A stretch of DNA of 22,870 nucleotides from NCBI GenBank assembly GCA_900752065.1, contig CAADTT010000099.1, forward strand, positions 1 through 22,870, given 5' to 3'. Position numbers and translations under genes: made by a program. Positions 1-7,097 of this stretch are shown here, piece by piece; positions within the stretch are counted from its first letter, which is position 1, and each line of letters starts with the position of its first letter. The stretch is from Lachnospiraceae bacterium (GTDB lineage: Bacteria; Bacillota; Clostridia; Lachnospirales; Lachnospiraceae). The notes below the pieces were generated by a model that ran no database searches, was not told the origin of the DNA, and saw only the letters and a list, made by a program, of their open reading frames with translations.

Positions 1-52
1 TCTGCGAAAAAGTTTTTCTTATATTTTACACCATCTTTTAGGAATCCACATG

Positions 53-82
53 AAATCAGCACATTTTGTGCGATTTTTTTTT
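53..82 (+). terminator. Terminator-like hairpin and T-tract upstream of the cas10 remnant
   Basis: Bases 53-63 (AAATC, bulged A, GCACA) pair with 67-76 (TGTGC, GATTT) around a TTT loop, and the pairing runs into nine consecutive T at 74-82. This is the layout of an intrinsic terminator reading rightwards, or of the subterminal hairpin of a mobile element. It lies just before the point (about 92-97) where recognisable Cas10 coding begins, in sequence that does not translate into Cas10. If it works as a terminator it would stop transcription entering the csm operon from the left. The stem is short and bulged, so the call is tentative. Confidence 0.35.
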
Positions 83-96
83 ACCTTTCAAAACTG

Positions 97-1533
97 TTGA
101 TTTATTCTGGTGGGGGACACAGCTATCTGCTGTTGCCAAATACAGAAGAAGTAAAACAAAAGCTTGCTGTCTACGAAAAACGAATAAATCAATGGTTTAT
201 GAAATATTTTGGTATTTCTTTATATATTGCCGGAGGATATGCCGCATGCAGCGCAAATGACTTGAAAAATGAACCAAAGGGAAGTTATTCTGGACTGTAT
301 ATGCAAATATCTAAGATAATTGCCGGAAAGAAAAGTCATCGATACAGTGCAGATGAGATTCTGATGATGAATTCACGAAAGGAAAATACGGGGGAGCGGG
401 AATGCAAAGTATGCAGAAGAATGGCGAAGCTTAATGAGGAAGAGAAATGTCCTGTCTGTTCTTCATTGGAACGTATGTCTGGAGGTATTCTCCATCGTGA
501 TTTCTACATAGTTTTGACAGAGCAAAAAGAGGATGCATTGCCCTTGCCGGAGGAAAGGTATCTTCTGGCAGTTTCAAAAGAAGAACTGTTAAAGTGGATG
601 GATACGGATCAGTATGTTAGATGCTATACGAAAAACAATGTGTTTACGGGCAGGCATGTGACAACAAAACTGTGGGTAGGGGATTATTCGACAGGTGACA
701 CATTTGAACAGTTTGCAGAGAAAGCAGAGGGAATAAAGAGAATTGGAGTATTGAGAGCAGATGTGGATAATCTCGGAACAGCATTTGTTCGGGGGTTTGT
801 TCGGGAAAATGGTGATGAGAGATATGTTAGCTTGTCCAGAACAGCGACTTTATCCAGACAATTATCTCTGTTTTTCAAATGCTATATTAACCAGATTCTT
901 GAAAAAGGAGCAAATGGGAGTCTGGGAAGTGTAGGGAAAAGAAATGCCGCGATCGTTTATTCCGGAGGTGATGATGTATTTCTTGTGGGAGCCTGGAATG
1001 ATGTCATAGAGGCTTTTATTGATTTAAAATTATCCTTTGAGAAATTTACGCAGAACACGATTACAATCTCAGGGGGAATAGGCGTGTATCCGGCGAAATA
1101 TCCTGTAAATATTATGGCTGAAGAAGTGGCAGAATTAGAAGAATATTCAAAACATATGGATGGAAAAAATGCAGTAACAGTTTTTGCGGAAGGACATACA
1201 TACGGATGGGATATTTTTCTTGAGAAGGTGATAGGTGAAAAATTGAAGATAATCCGTGACTTTTTTGAAATATCAGAAGACAGAGGAAAAGCGTTTTTGT
1301 ATCATATCTTAGAATTGCTGAGAAATGAGGAAGGAAGGTTTAACCGTGCTCGTTATGTGTATTTGTTGTCACGAATGGAACCGGAAGAAGAGGATGGTAG
1401 GCAGCAGAGGGAGGCGTATCGTCTCTTTTCCCGCAAAATGTATCAGTGGGCTGGAGATGAGGAAGAACGGAGAGAACTGATTACGGCAATATACTTGTAT
1501 GTATACGGTACAAGAGAAAAGGAGGAGAGGTAA
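97..1533 (+). CDS. cas10: Cas10/Csm1, large subunit of the type III-A complex, 5'-truncated (possible pseudogene)
   Basis: This is the C-terminal part of Csm1, the scaffold and cyclic oligoadenylate synthase of the Csm complex. Counting from the TTG at 97, the first palm motif YSGGGHSYLLLPN is at residues 3-15, a zinc-binding CxxC...CxxC is at C103, C106, C118 and C121, and the cyclase motif GGDD is at residues 290-293 (bases 964-975). The C-terminal helical domain is complete. Family members are about 750-800 residues, so roughly 290 N-terminal residues, including the HD DNase domain and the start of palm 1, are missing. The frame is open to base 1, but bases 1-91 do not encode the expected conserved segment (an LKARSxYL-type motif followed by about 20 residues before LIYSGGG). 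No ribosome site precedes TTG97, so 97 is only the limit of recognisable coding, not a trusted start. Truncation by insertion or rearrangement, or an assembly join, would explain this. The TAA is immediately followed by the csm2 ATG. Confidence 0.85.
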   Translation: MIYSGGGHSYLLLPNTEEVKQKLAVYEKRINQWFMKYFGISLYIAGGYAACSANDLKNEPKGSYSGLYMQISKIIAGKKSHRYSADEILMMNSRKENTGERECKVCRRMAKLNEEEKCPVCSSLERMSGGILHRDFYIVLTEQKEDALPLPEERYLLAVSKEELLKWMDTDQYVRCYTKNNVFTGRHVTTKLWVGDYSTGDTFEQFAEKAEGIKRIGVLRADVDNLGTAFVRGFVRENGDERYVSLSRTATLSRQLSLFFKCYINQILEKGANGSLGSVGKRNAAIVYSGGDDVFLVGAWNDVIEAFIDLKLSFEKFTQNTITISGGIGVYPAKYPVNIMAEEVAELEEYSKHMDGKNAVTVFAEGHTYGWDIFLEKVIGEKLKIIRDFFEISEDRGKAFLYHILELLRNEEGRFNRARYVYLLSRMEPEEEDGRQQREAYRLFSRKMYQWAGDEEERRELITAIYLYVYGTREKEER

Positions 1534-1926
1534 ATGAAACTGGATGAAAATAATTATGTGGATCTTGCAGAAGAGGCGATTTTAAAGCTGCGTGGAATGG
1601 TAAATAAGCAGGGACGTCCGATTCCTATGGTAACTACTTCAAAAATCAGAAATCTGCTTGCAATGACCGCAGAGATTTATAATGAAGCAGTAAACAGCAA
1701 GAGTGAAAGATTATCTGCGGATATCATTGGACAGATCAATTATCTGCGGATCAGATGTGTTTATGAGGCAGGACGCGATGCGGGAGTAAAAAACCTGGTG
1801 GAAACAGCAGGAATATTAGAACATATCGGTGGAATTCAGGGGAGCAGAAAAAAATATATTTTATTTAGCAAATATATGGAAGCGCTTGTTGCGTATCGAA
1901 AATATTACGGTGGACGGGATGAATAA
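1534..1926 (+). CDS. csm2: Csm2, small subunit of the type III-A effector
   Basis: This is a 130-residue, mainly helical protein of the size and position expected for Csm2, the small subunit that lines the inner face of the Csm complex along the crRNA-target duplex. The segment around residues 35-75 (SKIRNLLAMTAEIYNEAV, then INYLRIRCVYEAGR) resembles the conserved helices of the Csm2 family. The ATG directly follows the cas10 stop codon, and its ribosome site (AAGGAGGAGAGG) lies inside the last cas10 codons, which indicates translational coupling. csm3 starts 13 bases downstream. Identity rests on sequence resemblance and on the fixed order cas10-csm2-csm3. Confidence 0.9.
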   Translation: MKLDENNYVDLAEEAILKLRGMVNKQGRPIPMVTTSKIRNLLAMTAEIYNEAVNSKSERLSADIIGQINYLRIRCVYEAGRDAGVKNLVETAGILEHIGGIQGSRKKYILFSKYMEALVAYRKYYGGRDE

Positions 1927-1939
1927 GGAGGTATAGAAG

Positions 1940-2599
1940 ATGTTTGCAAAAGTGGAAATTACAGGAATCGTAGAAGTTGTTACAGGTATGCATATCGGAG
2001 CTTCCAGTGCATTTTCCGCAATCGGTGCTGTAGATTCTCCGGTTATTAAGGATCCTAGAACAGGAAGTCCAATGATTCCGGGGAGCAGCTTGAAAGGAAA
2101 AATGAGGACATTGCTGGCGAAAAAGTATAATAGCTATGTTGCTGAGCAGCCAGATGATGATGCAGCGTGTTTGACAGATCTGTTTGGAAGCGCCAAAAAA
2201 GGGCAAGTGAAAACCAGCAGGCTTCTGTTTTCCGATATGTTTCTTAGCAACTGGGAGGAATTAAAAAATCAGGGGATATTTAACAGGACAGAGATTAAAT
2301 TTGAGAACAGTATAAAGCGTACGACGGCCGTTGCAAATCCCAGGCAGATTGAACGTGTGATCAGAGGTTCCGAGTTTGCATTAAATTTGATCTATGAGGT
2401 AACAGATGAAGAGACTATGAAACAGGATTTTTGCATTTTGAAAGATGGATTTCAGCTTCTTGAATACGACTATCTGGGGGGAAATGGTTCGCGAGGATAT
2501 GGTAAAGTTAAATTCCGGGATTTGTATTTGGATGTCGTAATTGGAGAAGTACCGGAAAAAACTCTGGAGGAATGCAGAAAGCTTCTGAGTGAAGTATAG
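1940..2599 (+). CDS. csm3: Csm3, backbone RAMP and target-RNA endonuclease
   Basis: Csm3 is the repeated Cas7-like backbone subunit that binds crRNA and cuts bound target RNA at 6-nt intervals. The catalytic aspartate known from the family (D32/D33) is present as D32 in GAVDSPVIKDP. It is followed by the RAMP motif IPGSSLKGKMR at residues 46-56 and a glycine-rich loop LGGNGSRGYGKV near the C-terminus (about residues 180-191). At 219 residues the length is normal and no key residue is lost. An AAGGAGG ribosome site (1926-1932) precedes the ATG. RNA cleavage by the complex would therefore be expected even if Cas10 is damaged, provided a complex can assemble. Confidence 0.96.
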   Translation: MFAKVEITGIVEVVTGMHIGASSAFSAIGAVDSPVIKDPRTGSPMIPGSSLKGKMRTLLAKKYNSYVAEQPDDDAACLTDLFGSAKKGQVKTSRLLFSDMFLSNWEELKNQGIFNRTEIKFENSIKRTTAVANPRQIERVIRGSEFALNLIYEVTDEETMKQDFCILKDGFQLLEYDYLGGNGSRGYGKVKFRDLYLDVVIGEVPEKTLEECRKLLSEV

Positions 2600-2610
2600 G
2601 GAGATGGCGT

Positions 2611-3507
2611 ATGAAATATACTGTTTATCGTTTGGCGTTTTCAACAAGTGTCCATTTTGGTGAAGGCATGTTAAACAGCAGTGCCTGTACATTTCAGGCA
2701 GATACACTGTTTTCAGCATTGTATATAGAGGCTATGCATATGGGCAGGGCAGATGAATTTTTCGAAGAAGTCAAGATGGGAAACCTGCTTTTATCAGATG
2801 CCTTTCCATATGTGGGAGACGAGTATCTCGTTCCTAAGCCGATGCTGTATGTAGAAGGAAAAGAGAAAGGAAATTCTACAGAAAAAAAGACATATAAGAA
2901 ACTAAAATATCTGCCGATAGGAAATATGGAAAATTATTTGTCTGGTGAAATAGTACAGGAATTAGAAATCGGGAGATTACAGAGAAATGTAATGGCGGCG
3001 GTGAGAAAGGATGGAGATACAGAACCATTCTATGTTGGAACTTATTGTTTCCATGAAAAAAATGGCTTATATGTGATAGCTGCATTTAAGGAAGAAAAAC
3101 AGAGAGAACTGTTAGAGGATCTTTTGGATGCCTTGGCATATACCGGAATTGGTGGAAAGAAGGCAAGCGGACTCGGAAAATTTGAAGTTTTTCCGGGGAA
3201 GAATATAGATTCTTTGCTTAAACGGTTACAAAAAAAATCAGATAAAAAAATGTTAATGTCAACAGCGCTTCCACGGGAAGATGAAATGGAGTGGGCTTTG
3301 GATGGCGCCAGCTATCTGTTGAATAAACGTTCTGGTTTTGTTGCTTCCGGTACATATGCGGAAGAACTACAGAGAAAGAGAGATCTGTATGTATTTGCAT
3401 CAGGTTCCTGTTTTTGTCATGAGTTTTCTGGGGATATCTATGACGTTTCAAAAGATGGCAGGCATCCGGTTTACCGTTATGCGAGAGCCTTGTTTATGGG
3501 GGTATAG
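2611..3507 (+). CDS. csm4: Csm4, crRNA 5'-tag-binding RAMP subunit
   Basis: This is a Cas5-like RAMP protein of 298 residues, typical for Csm4, which caps the complex at the crRNA 5' handle and contacts Cas10. The N-terminal strand (RLAFSTSVHFGEGML, residues 7-21) and the glycine-rich motif YTGIGGKKASGLGKFEV (about residues 177-193) are the family hallmarks. It starts 11 bases after csm3 with a GGGAG ribosome site and ends two bases before the csm5 ATG. No defect is visible. Confidence 0.93.
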   Translation: MKYTVYRLAFSTSVHFGEGMLNSSACTFQADTLFSALYIEAMHMGRADEFFEEVKMGNLLLSDAFPYVGDEYLVPKPMLYVEGKEKGNSTEKKTYKKLKYLPIGNMENYLSGEIVQELEIGRLQRNVMAAVRKDGDTEPFYVGTYCFHEKNGLYVIAAFKEEKQRELLEDLLDALAYTGIGGKKASGLGKFEVFPGKNIDSLLKRLQKKSDKKMLMSTALPREDEMEWALDGASYLLNKRSGFVASGTYAEELQRKRDLYVFASGSCFCHEFSGDIYDVSKDGRHPVYRYARALFMGV

Positions 3508-3509
3508 GG

Positions 3510-4637
3510 ATGAGCGATTTTTTAAAACACTATGAAATGAAGATTACGGTACTTTCCCCGATGCATATAGGAAATGGAGAAAAAATAGGGAAGAAAGAAT
3601 ATATCTATCTGCCTTGGGATAACACAGTGATCATACCAGATGTCAGGCTCTTGTTGGGGGAGATACAGAAAAAACATTTAGATCGGCAATATGCGGAGTA
3701 TATGCTGAAAAACAACAGAGATGAATTGGGAAACTGGCTGAAAAAGCAGGGATTTCAGAGACAGGAGTTTAAGCATTTTCAGAAATACACATTGAATGCG
3801 GGGGATACTTTACAGGAACCGGGAACTCAGCGTGACAGGCGCACGAGGGAAATCTTGAGTTTTATAAAGGATCCCTATGGAATGCCGTATGTTCCGGGGA
3901 GCAGTATAAAAGGGATGCTCCGTACAGCGTTGTTGGCGTATGAGATTATGAAGGATACATCAGGGTATACCAGCATAAAGCGGCAGATTCAGAGCGGCGC
4001 ATCACGCAGGGAAAAAAATAGAATGATATATCTGAACCGGGAGACGCAGGCGTTGGAGACACAGTCATTTCATACTCTGAGGAAGAATGCTGAGAAACCG
4101 GGAGATGCGGTGAACTGTAATCTGTCAGGACTGATAGTCAGTGACAGCAGGCCAATTTCGTTAGAGAATCTGGTATTGAGCCAGAAGATTGATTACACCT
4201 TGGATAAAAAGGAAAAGCCTTTGCCTATTTTCAGGGAAGCGGTTATTCCGGGGACAGAGATATTCTTTGATGTTACAATAGATGAGAAGGATTGTCCTTA
4301 TATGATGGAGCAGATTTTGGAAGCATTAAATGTTTTTCAGAGAAACTGTTACCAGTTCTTTTATTCAAGATTTGGCAGAGGTACCAAACAGGATGGGACT
4401 ATCTGGCTTGGCGGAGGATGTGGGTTTTTATCGAAAACGATTCTGTATGAGATGTTTGGAAAAGATGCAGTAGGCATAGTGGATCAGATATTTCAGAATA
4501 CGCTTGGAAAAAATTATGATATTCATAAACATAATAAGGATAAAGCTTTGCATCTTGCGCCTCATGTATGTAAATGTACCCGGTATCAAGGTGAGTTGTA
4601 CGATATGGGCATGGGAAGGATTGAGGTAGTCAGGTAA
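3510..4637 (+). CDS. csm5: Csm5, crRNA 3'-end RAMP subunit
   Basis: This is a 375-residue RAMP protein matching Csm5, which binds the 3' side of the crRNA and is needed for its maturation by host nucleases. An N-terminal RAMP strand (ITVLSPMHIGNGEKIGKKEY, about residues 12-31) is followed by the conserved block DPYGMPYVPGSSIKGMLRTA near residues 120-140, and by a glycine-rich segment (WLGGGCGFLSKT) in the C-terminal third. Its ATG lies two bases after the csm4 stop, in the same operon. It is the last gene before the CRISPR leader. Confidence 0.93.
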   Translation: MSDFLKHYEMKITVLSPMHIGNGEKIGKKEYIYLPWDNTVIIPDVRLLLGEIQKKHLDRQYAEYMLKNNRDELGNWLKKQGFQRQEFKHFQKYTLNAGDTLQEPGTQRDRRTREILSFIKDPYGMPYVPGSSIKGMLRTALLAYEIMKDTSGYTSIKRQIQSGASRREKNRMIYLNRETQALETQSFHTLRKNAEKPGDAVNCNLSGLIVSDSRPISLENLVLSQKIDYTLDKKEKPLPIFREAVIPGTEIFFDVTIDEKDCPYMMEQILEALNVFQRNCYQFFYSRFGRGTKQDGTIWLGGGCGFLSKTILYEMFGKDAVGIVDQIFQNTLGKNYDIHKHNKDKALHLAPHVCKCTRYQGELYDMGMGRIEVVR

Positions 4638-4775
4638 CAGTTTTGCGCCGTAAGGCGATTTTGCAGGAAAAACAGCCTTTTTATGATGGATAGTCTGTTG
4701 TAAAGTTTCAGATTTGCGGTTTGCGCCGCAAACCTGATTTTACAGCCAGGAAAATAGAGGGAAGCCAGGGATAGG
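4638..4775 (+). promoter_or_regulatory. CRISPR leader with paired-repeat hairpins
   Basis: These 138 gene-free bases lie between csm5 and the first repeat. They are inferred to be the leader because the opposite array end carries the mutated and truncated repeats. Two related modules occur about 78 bases apart. Copy A (4642-4666) and copy B (4720-4745) share TTTGCGCCG, then differ, then share GATTTT plus CAG. Each lies in or next to a hairpin: CGCC/GGCG around 4647-4657, and CAG-a-TTTGCGG / CCGCAAA-c-CTG at 4709-4736. A possible promoter TTTGCA-16-TATGAT (4660-4665, 4682-4687) would start transcription about 80 bases before the first repeat. Function as an integration or transcription leader is inference. 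Confidence 0.6.
4660..4687 (+). promoter_or_regulatory. Possible pre-crRNA promoter
   Basis: A -35-like TTTGCA (4660-4665) and a -10-like TATGAT (4682-4687) are separated by 16 bases. Predicted initiation near 4694 would transcribe the array in the orientation that gives the type III handle ACGAGAAC at the crRNA 5' end. The -35 matches consensus at only four of six positions, so this is tentative. Read-through from the csm genes could also supply the pre-crRNA. Confidence 0.3.
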
Positions 4776-5519
4776 ATTTAGAAAGAAAAGACCCCGAGAG
4801 GGGACGAGAACGAAGATATCTCTTACTTTTCTAAGTTCTTCATTGTCTATTTAGAAAGAAAAGACCCCGAGAGGGGACGAGAACAGCGTGTAACACGTTC
4901 TTGAAATTTCCCTGTTTCCATTTAGAAAGAAAAGACCCCGAGAGGGGACGAGAACAAATTTCGCAGATCTTTATCGGAAAAATCAGATTTTATTTAGAAA
5001 GAAAAGACCCCGAGAGGGGACGAGAACTGAAGCTGTTCTTTTTTCAGGTAATCCGCTCCGATTTAGAAAGAAAAGACCCCGAGAGGGGACGAGAACCTGA
5101 ATTTCTGAATTATCCCTGTTTCGTTAAGGATTTAGAAAGAAAAGACCCCGAGAGGGGACGAGAACGTAGAAAAGTCCCTGGTGGCCATATACATCAGGGT
5201 ATTTAGAAAGAAAAGACCCCGAGAGGGGACGAGAACCATTCGCCGTTTTTAGCGAGTCTGAAAATCATTCCATTTAGAAAGAAAAGACCCCGAGAGGGGA
5301 CGAGAACCAGTAAATTCTCTCTCTTGTACCCTGATGCCGATAAAATTTAGAAAGAAAAGACCCCGAGAGGGGACGAGAACACCTTTGGGGATGGGCGTAC
5401 CTGTCACGGGATAAATTTAGAAAGAAAAGACCCCGAGAGGGGACGAGAACTACTTCGTGCGTTGAACTTGGTACTTCAAAGTAATTTAGAAAGAAAAGAC
5501 CCCGAGAGGGGACGAGAAC

Positions 5520-5635
5520 TTTCACTTTTCACATACCAGAAGTGCAGATTCTTTACTCAATTTAGAAAGAAAAGCCCCCGAGAGGGGACGAGAACTTTCA
5601 CTTTTCACATACCAGAAGTGCAGATTCTTTACTCA
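5520..5635 (+). repeat. Duplicated spacer (spacers 11 and 12)
   Basis: The 40-base spacer at 5520-5559 recurs without a mismatch at 5596-5635, separated by repeat 12. These are the longest spacers in the array. The surrounding repeats are not identical to each other: repeat 11 is consensus, repeat 12 carries C at position 16, and repeat 13 carries T at position 16 plus changes at 27 and 29. A 76-base spacer-plus-repeat duplication by recombination or slippage is the simplest origin. Confidence 0.95.
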
Positions 5636-5706
5636 ATTTAGAAAGAAAAGTCCCCGAGAGGAGGCGAGAACGATACTTCCACACTGTCAACGTATATGAT
5701 TCAGTG

Positions 5707-5736
5707 ATTTAGAAAGAAAAGACCCCGAGAGGGGAC
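5707..5736 (+). repeat. Truncated terminal CRISPR repeat abutting cas1
   Basis: The last repeat matches the first 30 bases of the consensus exactly and then breaks into unrelated sequence, losing the final GAGAAC. It therefore cannot give a normal crRNA handle. The cas1 ribosome site begins about 12 bases later. The break marks the leader-distal end of the array. Confidence 0.92.
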
Positions 5737-5759
5737 AGGTATTGCGGAAGGAGGACAGT

Positions 5760-6770
5760 ATGAGTTATCTTTATGTATGTGAACAGGGAGCGACAATTGG
5801 TTTTGCCGACAATAGATTTCAGGTGAGATATAAAGATGGACTACTAAAAAGCGTACCGTCAGAGGTACTTGAAGTAATTGAGGTCTTTGGAAAGGTACAG
5901 CTTACCACACAATGTATTGAAGAATGTTTAAAGAGAGGTGTGAACATTTTATATTATTCTACAAATGGCGCATATTTTGGAAGGATGATCTCTACCAATC
6001 ATGTAAATGTACAAAGACAGAGAAAACAGGCAAGACTCGGAGAAAATGAGGAATTCAAGAGAGAATTGTCCAAAAAGCTGATCAGTGCAAAAATTAATAA
6101 TCAGATTGTGATCTTGCGGAGATATGCCCGGACGAGAGGAATCGATATTCATTCGCCTGTAGCAGAGATGCAGTATATGGCGATAAAAGTATGTAGCGAA
6201 TATACAAGAGATATTGAGCAGATCATGGGGTATGAGGGAAGGGCTGCAAGAGTTTATTTTCAAACACTGGGGCAGCTAATCAATCCGGAATTTGCTTTTC
6301 AGGGAAGGACACGGAGACCGCCTCTGGATCCATTTAACTCCATGATCAGTTTGGGATATTCAATTATATTGAACGAAATCTATGGAAAATTAGAGGGAAA
6401 AGGATTAAATCCCTATTTCGGTTTTATGCATAAAGACAGGGAGAAACATCCGACCCTGGCAAGCGATCTAATGGAGGAGTGGAGAGCAGTTCTGATAGAT
6501 TCTACAGCGCTGAGTTTGTTGAATGGTCACGAATTAAATAAAGACGATTTTTATACAGAAATGGATCAGCCTGGTGTTTTTCTGGGTAAAGACGGGTTTA
6601 AGATTTATATACAAAAACTGGAAAATAAATTCAGGACAAAGAATAGATACTTGTCATATATTGATTACAGTGTCAGTTTTCGACAGGCTATTGATCTGCA
6701 GATTAATCAATTGGTAAAGGCAATAGAGCATGAGGCAGTTGACGAATATTTACCTATTATAATAAGGTGA
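5760..6770 (+). CDS. cas1: Cas1, spacer integrase
   Basis: Cas1 is the metal-dependent integrase that inserts new spacers together with Cas2. The family active-site residues are visible: E159 in GYEGRAARVYF, H224 in FGFMHKDREKHP, and the acidic cluster D236-L-M-E239-E240 before WR. The N-terminal beta domain (residues 1-75) and C-terminal helical domain are complete at 336 residues. I take the ATG at 5760 because AAGGAGGA lies just upstream at 5748-5755; an in-frame TTG at 5742 has no ribosome site of its own. The gene begins 23 bases after the truncated last repeat. No clear promoter is seen in between, so expression may rely on transcription through the array. cas2 follows after four bases. 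Confidence 0.96.
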   Translation: MSYLYVCEQGATIGFADNRFQVRYKDGLLKSVPSEVLEVIEVFGKVQLTTQCIEECLKRGVNILYYSTNGAYFGRMISTNHVNVQRQRKQARLGENEEFKRELSKKLISAKINNQIVILRRYARTRGIDIHSPVAEMQYMAIKVCSEYTRDIEQIMGYEGRAARVYFQTLGQLINPEFAFQGRTRRPPLDPFNSMISLGYSIILNEIYGKLEGKGLNPYFGFMHKDREKHPTLASDLMEEWRAVLIDSTALSLLNGHELNKDDFYTEMDQPGVFLGKDGFKIYIQKLENKFRTKNRYLSYIDYSVSFRQAIDLQINQLVKAIEHEAVDEYLPIIIR

Positions 6771-6774
6771 TAAC

Positions 6775-7089
6775 ATGGAAAATTATTTTTGGAATACGGA
6801 AACAGTAAAAGAGAAGAAGGTATATCTTTTGATCATCTATGATATCGTCAGCAATAAAAGGCGGGTGGCTTTTGCGAAGAAAATGAACGGCTATGGCTTC
6901 AGAGTCCAGAAGTCAGCGTTTGAGGCGCTGGTGGCAGAAAATTTATATCGAAAGCTGTTAGGAGAAATACCAGGGATGATTGATGAAAAGGAAGACAGTG
7001 TAAGGATTTATAAATTTAGAGGATATGGAGAGGTCAATTTGTTTGGAAATAATCATTCTATAGAAGAGGAAGAAGTAATCATTATTTAG
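6775..7089 (+). CDS. cas2: Cas2, Cas1 partner in spacer acquisition
   Basis: This is a small protein of 104 residues with the ferredoxin-like Cas2 fold signature. The first strand VYLLIIYDIV carries the conserved aspartate D23, followed by a helix and the GYGFRVQKSAFEA segment typical of the family. Two Cas2 dimers... act as the structural bridge of the Cas1-Cas2 integration complex. The ATG lies four bases after the cas1 stop. A short acidic tail (SIEEEEVIII) ends the protein. csm6 starts nine bases downstream with an AGGAGG ribosome site. Confidence 0.95.
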   Translation: MENYFWNTETVKEKKVYLLIIYDIVSNKRRVAFAKKMNGYGFRVQKSAFEALVAENLYRKLLGEIPGMIDEKEDSVRIYKFRGYGEVNLFGNNHSIEEEEVIII

Positions 7090-7097
7090 GAGGACAT

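Larger units (their letters stand above)
4776..5736 (+). CRISPR. Type III-A CRISPR array, 14 repeats and 13 spacers
   Basis: The repeat unit is 36 bases, beginning ATTTAGAAAG and ending GGGGACGAGAAC, with a CCCC-GAGA-GGGG hairpin at repeat positions 17-28. Repeat starts are 4776, 4849, 4920, 4992, 5061, 5130, 5201, 5272, 5345, 5415, 5484, 5560, 5636 and 5707. The first eleven are identical. Repeat 12 has one change (A16C), repeat 13 has three (A16T, G27A, A29G), and the last keeps only the first 30 bases. Spacers are 37, 35, 36, 33, 33, 35, 35, 37, 34, 33, 40, 40 and 35 bases; spacers 11 and 12 are identical. The last eight repeat bases, ACGAGAAC, equal the crRNA 5' tag known from the Staphylococcus epidermidis Csm system, so transcription is rightwards. 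Decay at the right end puts new spacer entry at the left, after csm5. Spacer targets cannot be judged from the sequence alone. Confidence 0.98.

Noticed and set aside
5166..5344. Ten-base complementarity between the end of spacer 6 and the middle of spacer 8
   Set aside because: It is too short to exceed chance and part of it uses the repeat's first base.
4901..5525. Open frames on both strands running through the CRISPR array, with a repeated ERKDPERGRE or VPSRGLFF peptide
   Set aside because: They are translations of the repeats; they have no ribosome site and break at spacers.
5695..5700. TATGAT in spacer 13 as a cas1 -10 element
   Set aside because: No acceptable -35 lies 16-18 bases upstream, and the sequence belongs to an acquired spacer, so a match by chance is likely.
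5742..5760. TTG at 5742 as the cas1 start
   Set aside because: The AAGGAGGA lies inside that extension and correctly positions the ATG at 5760.
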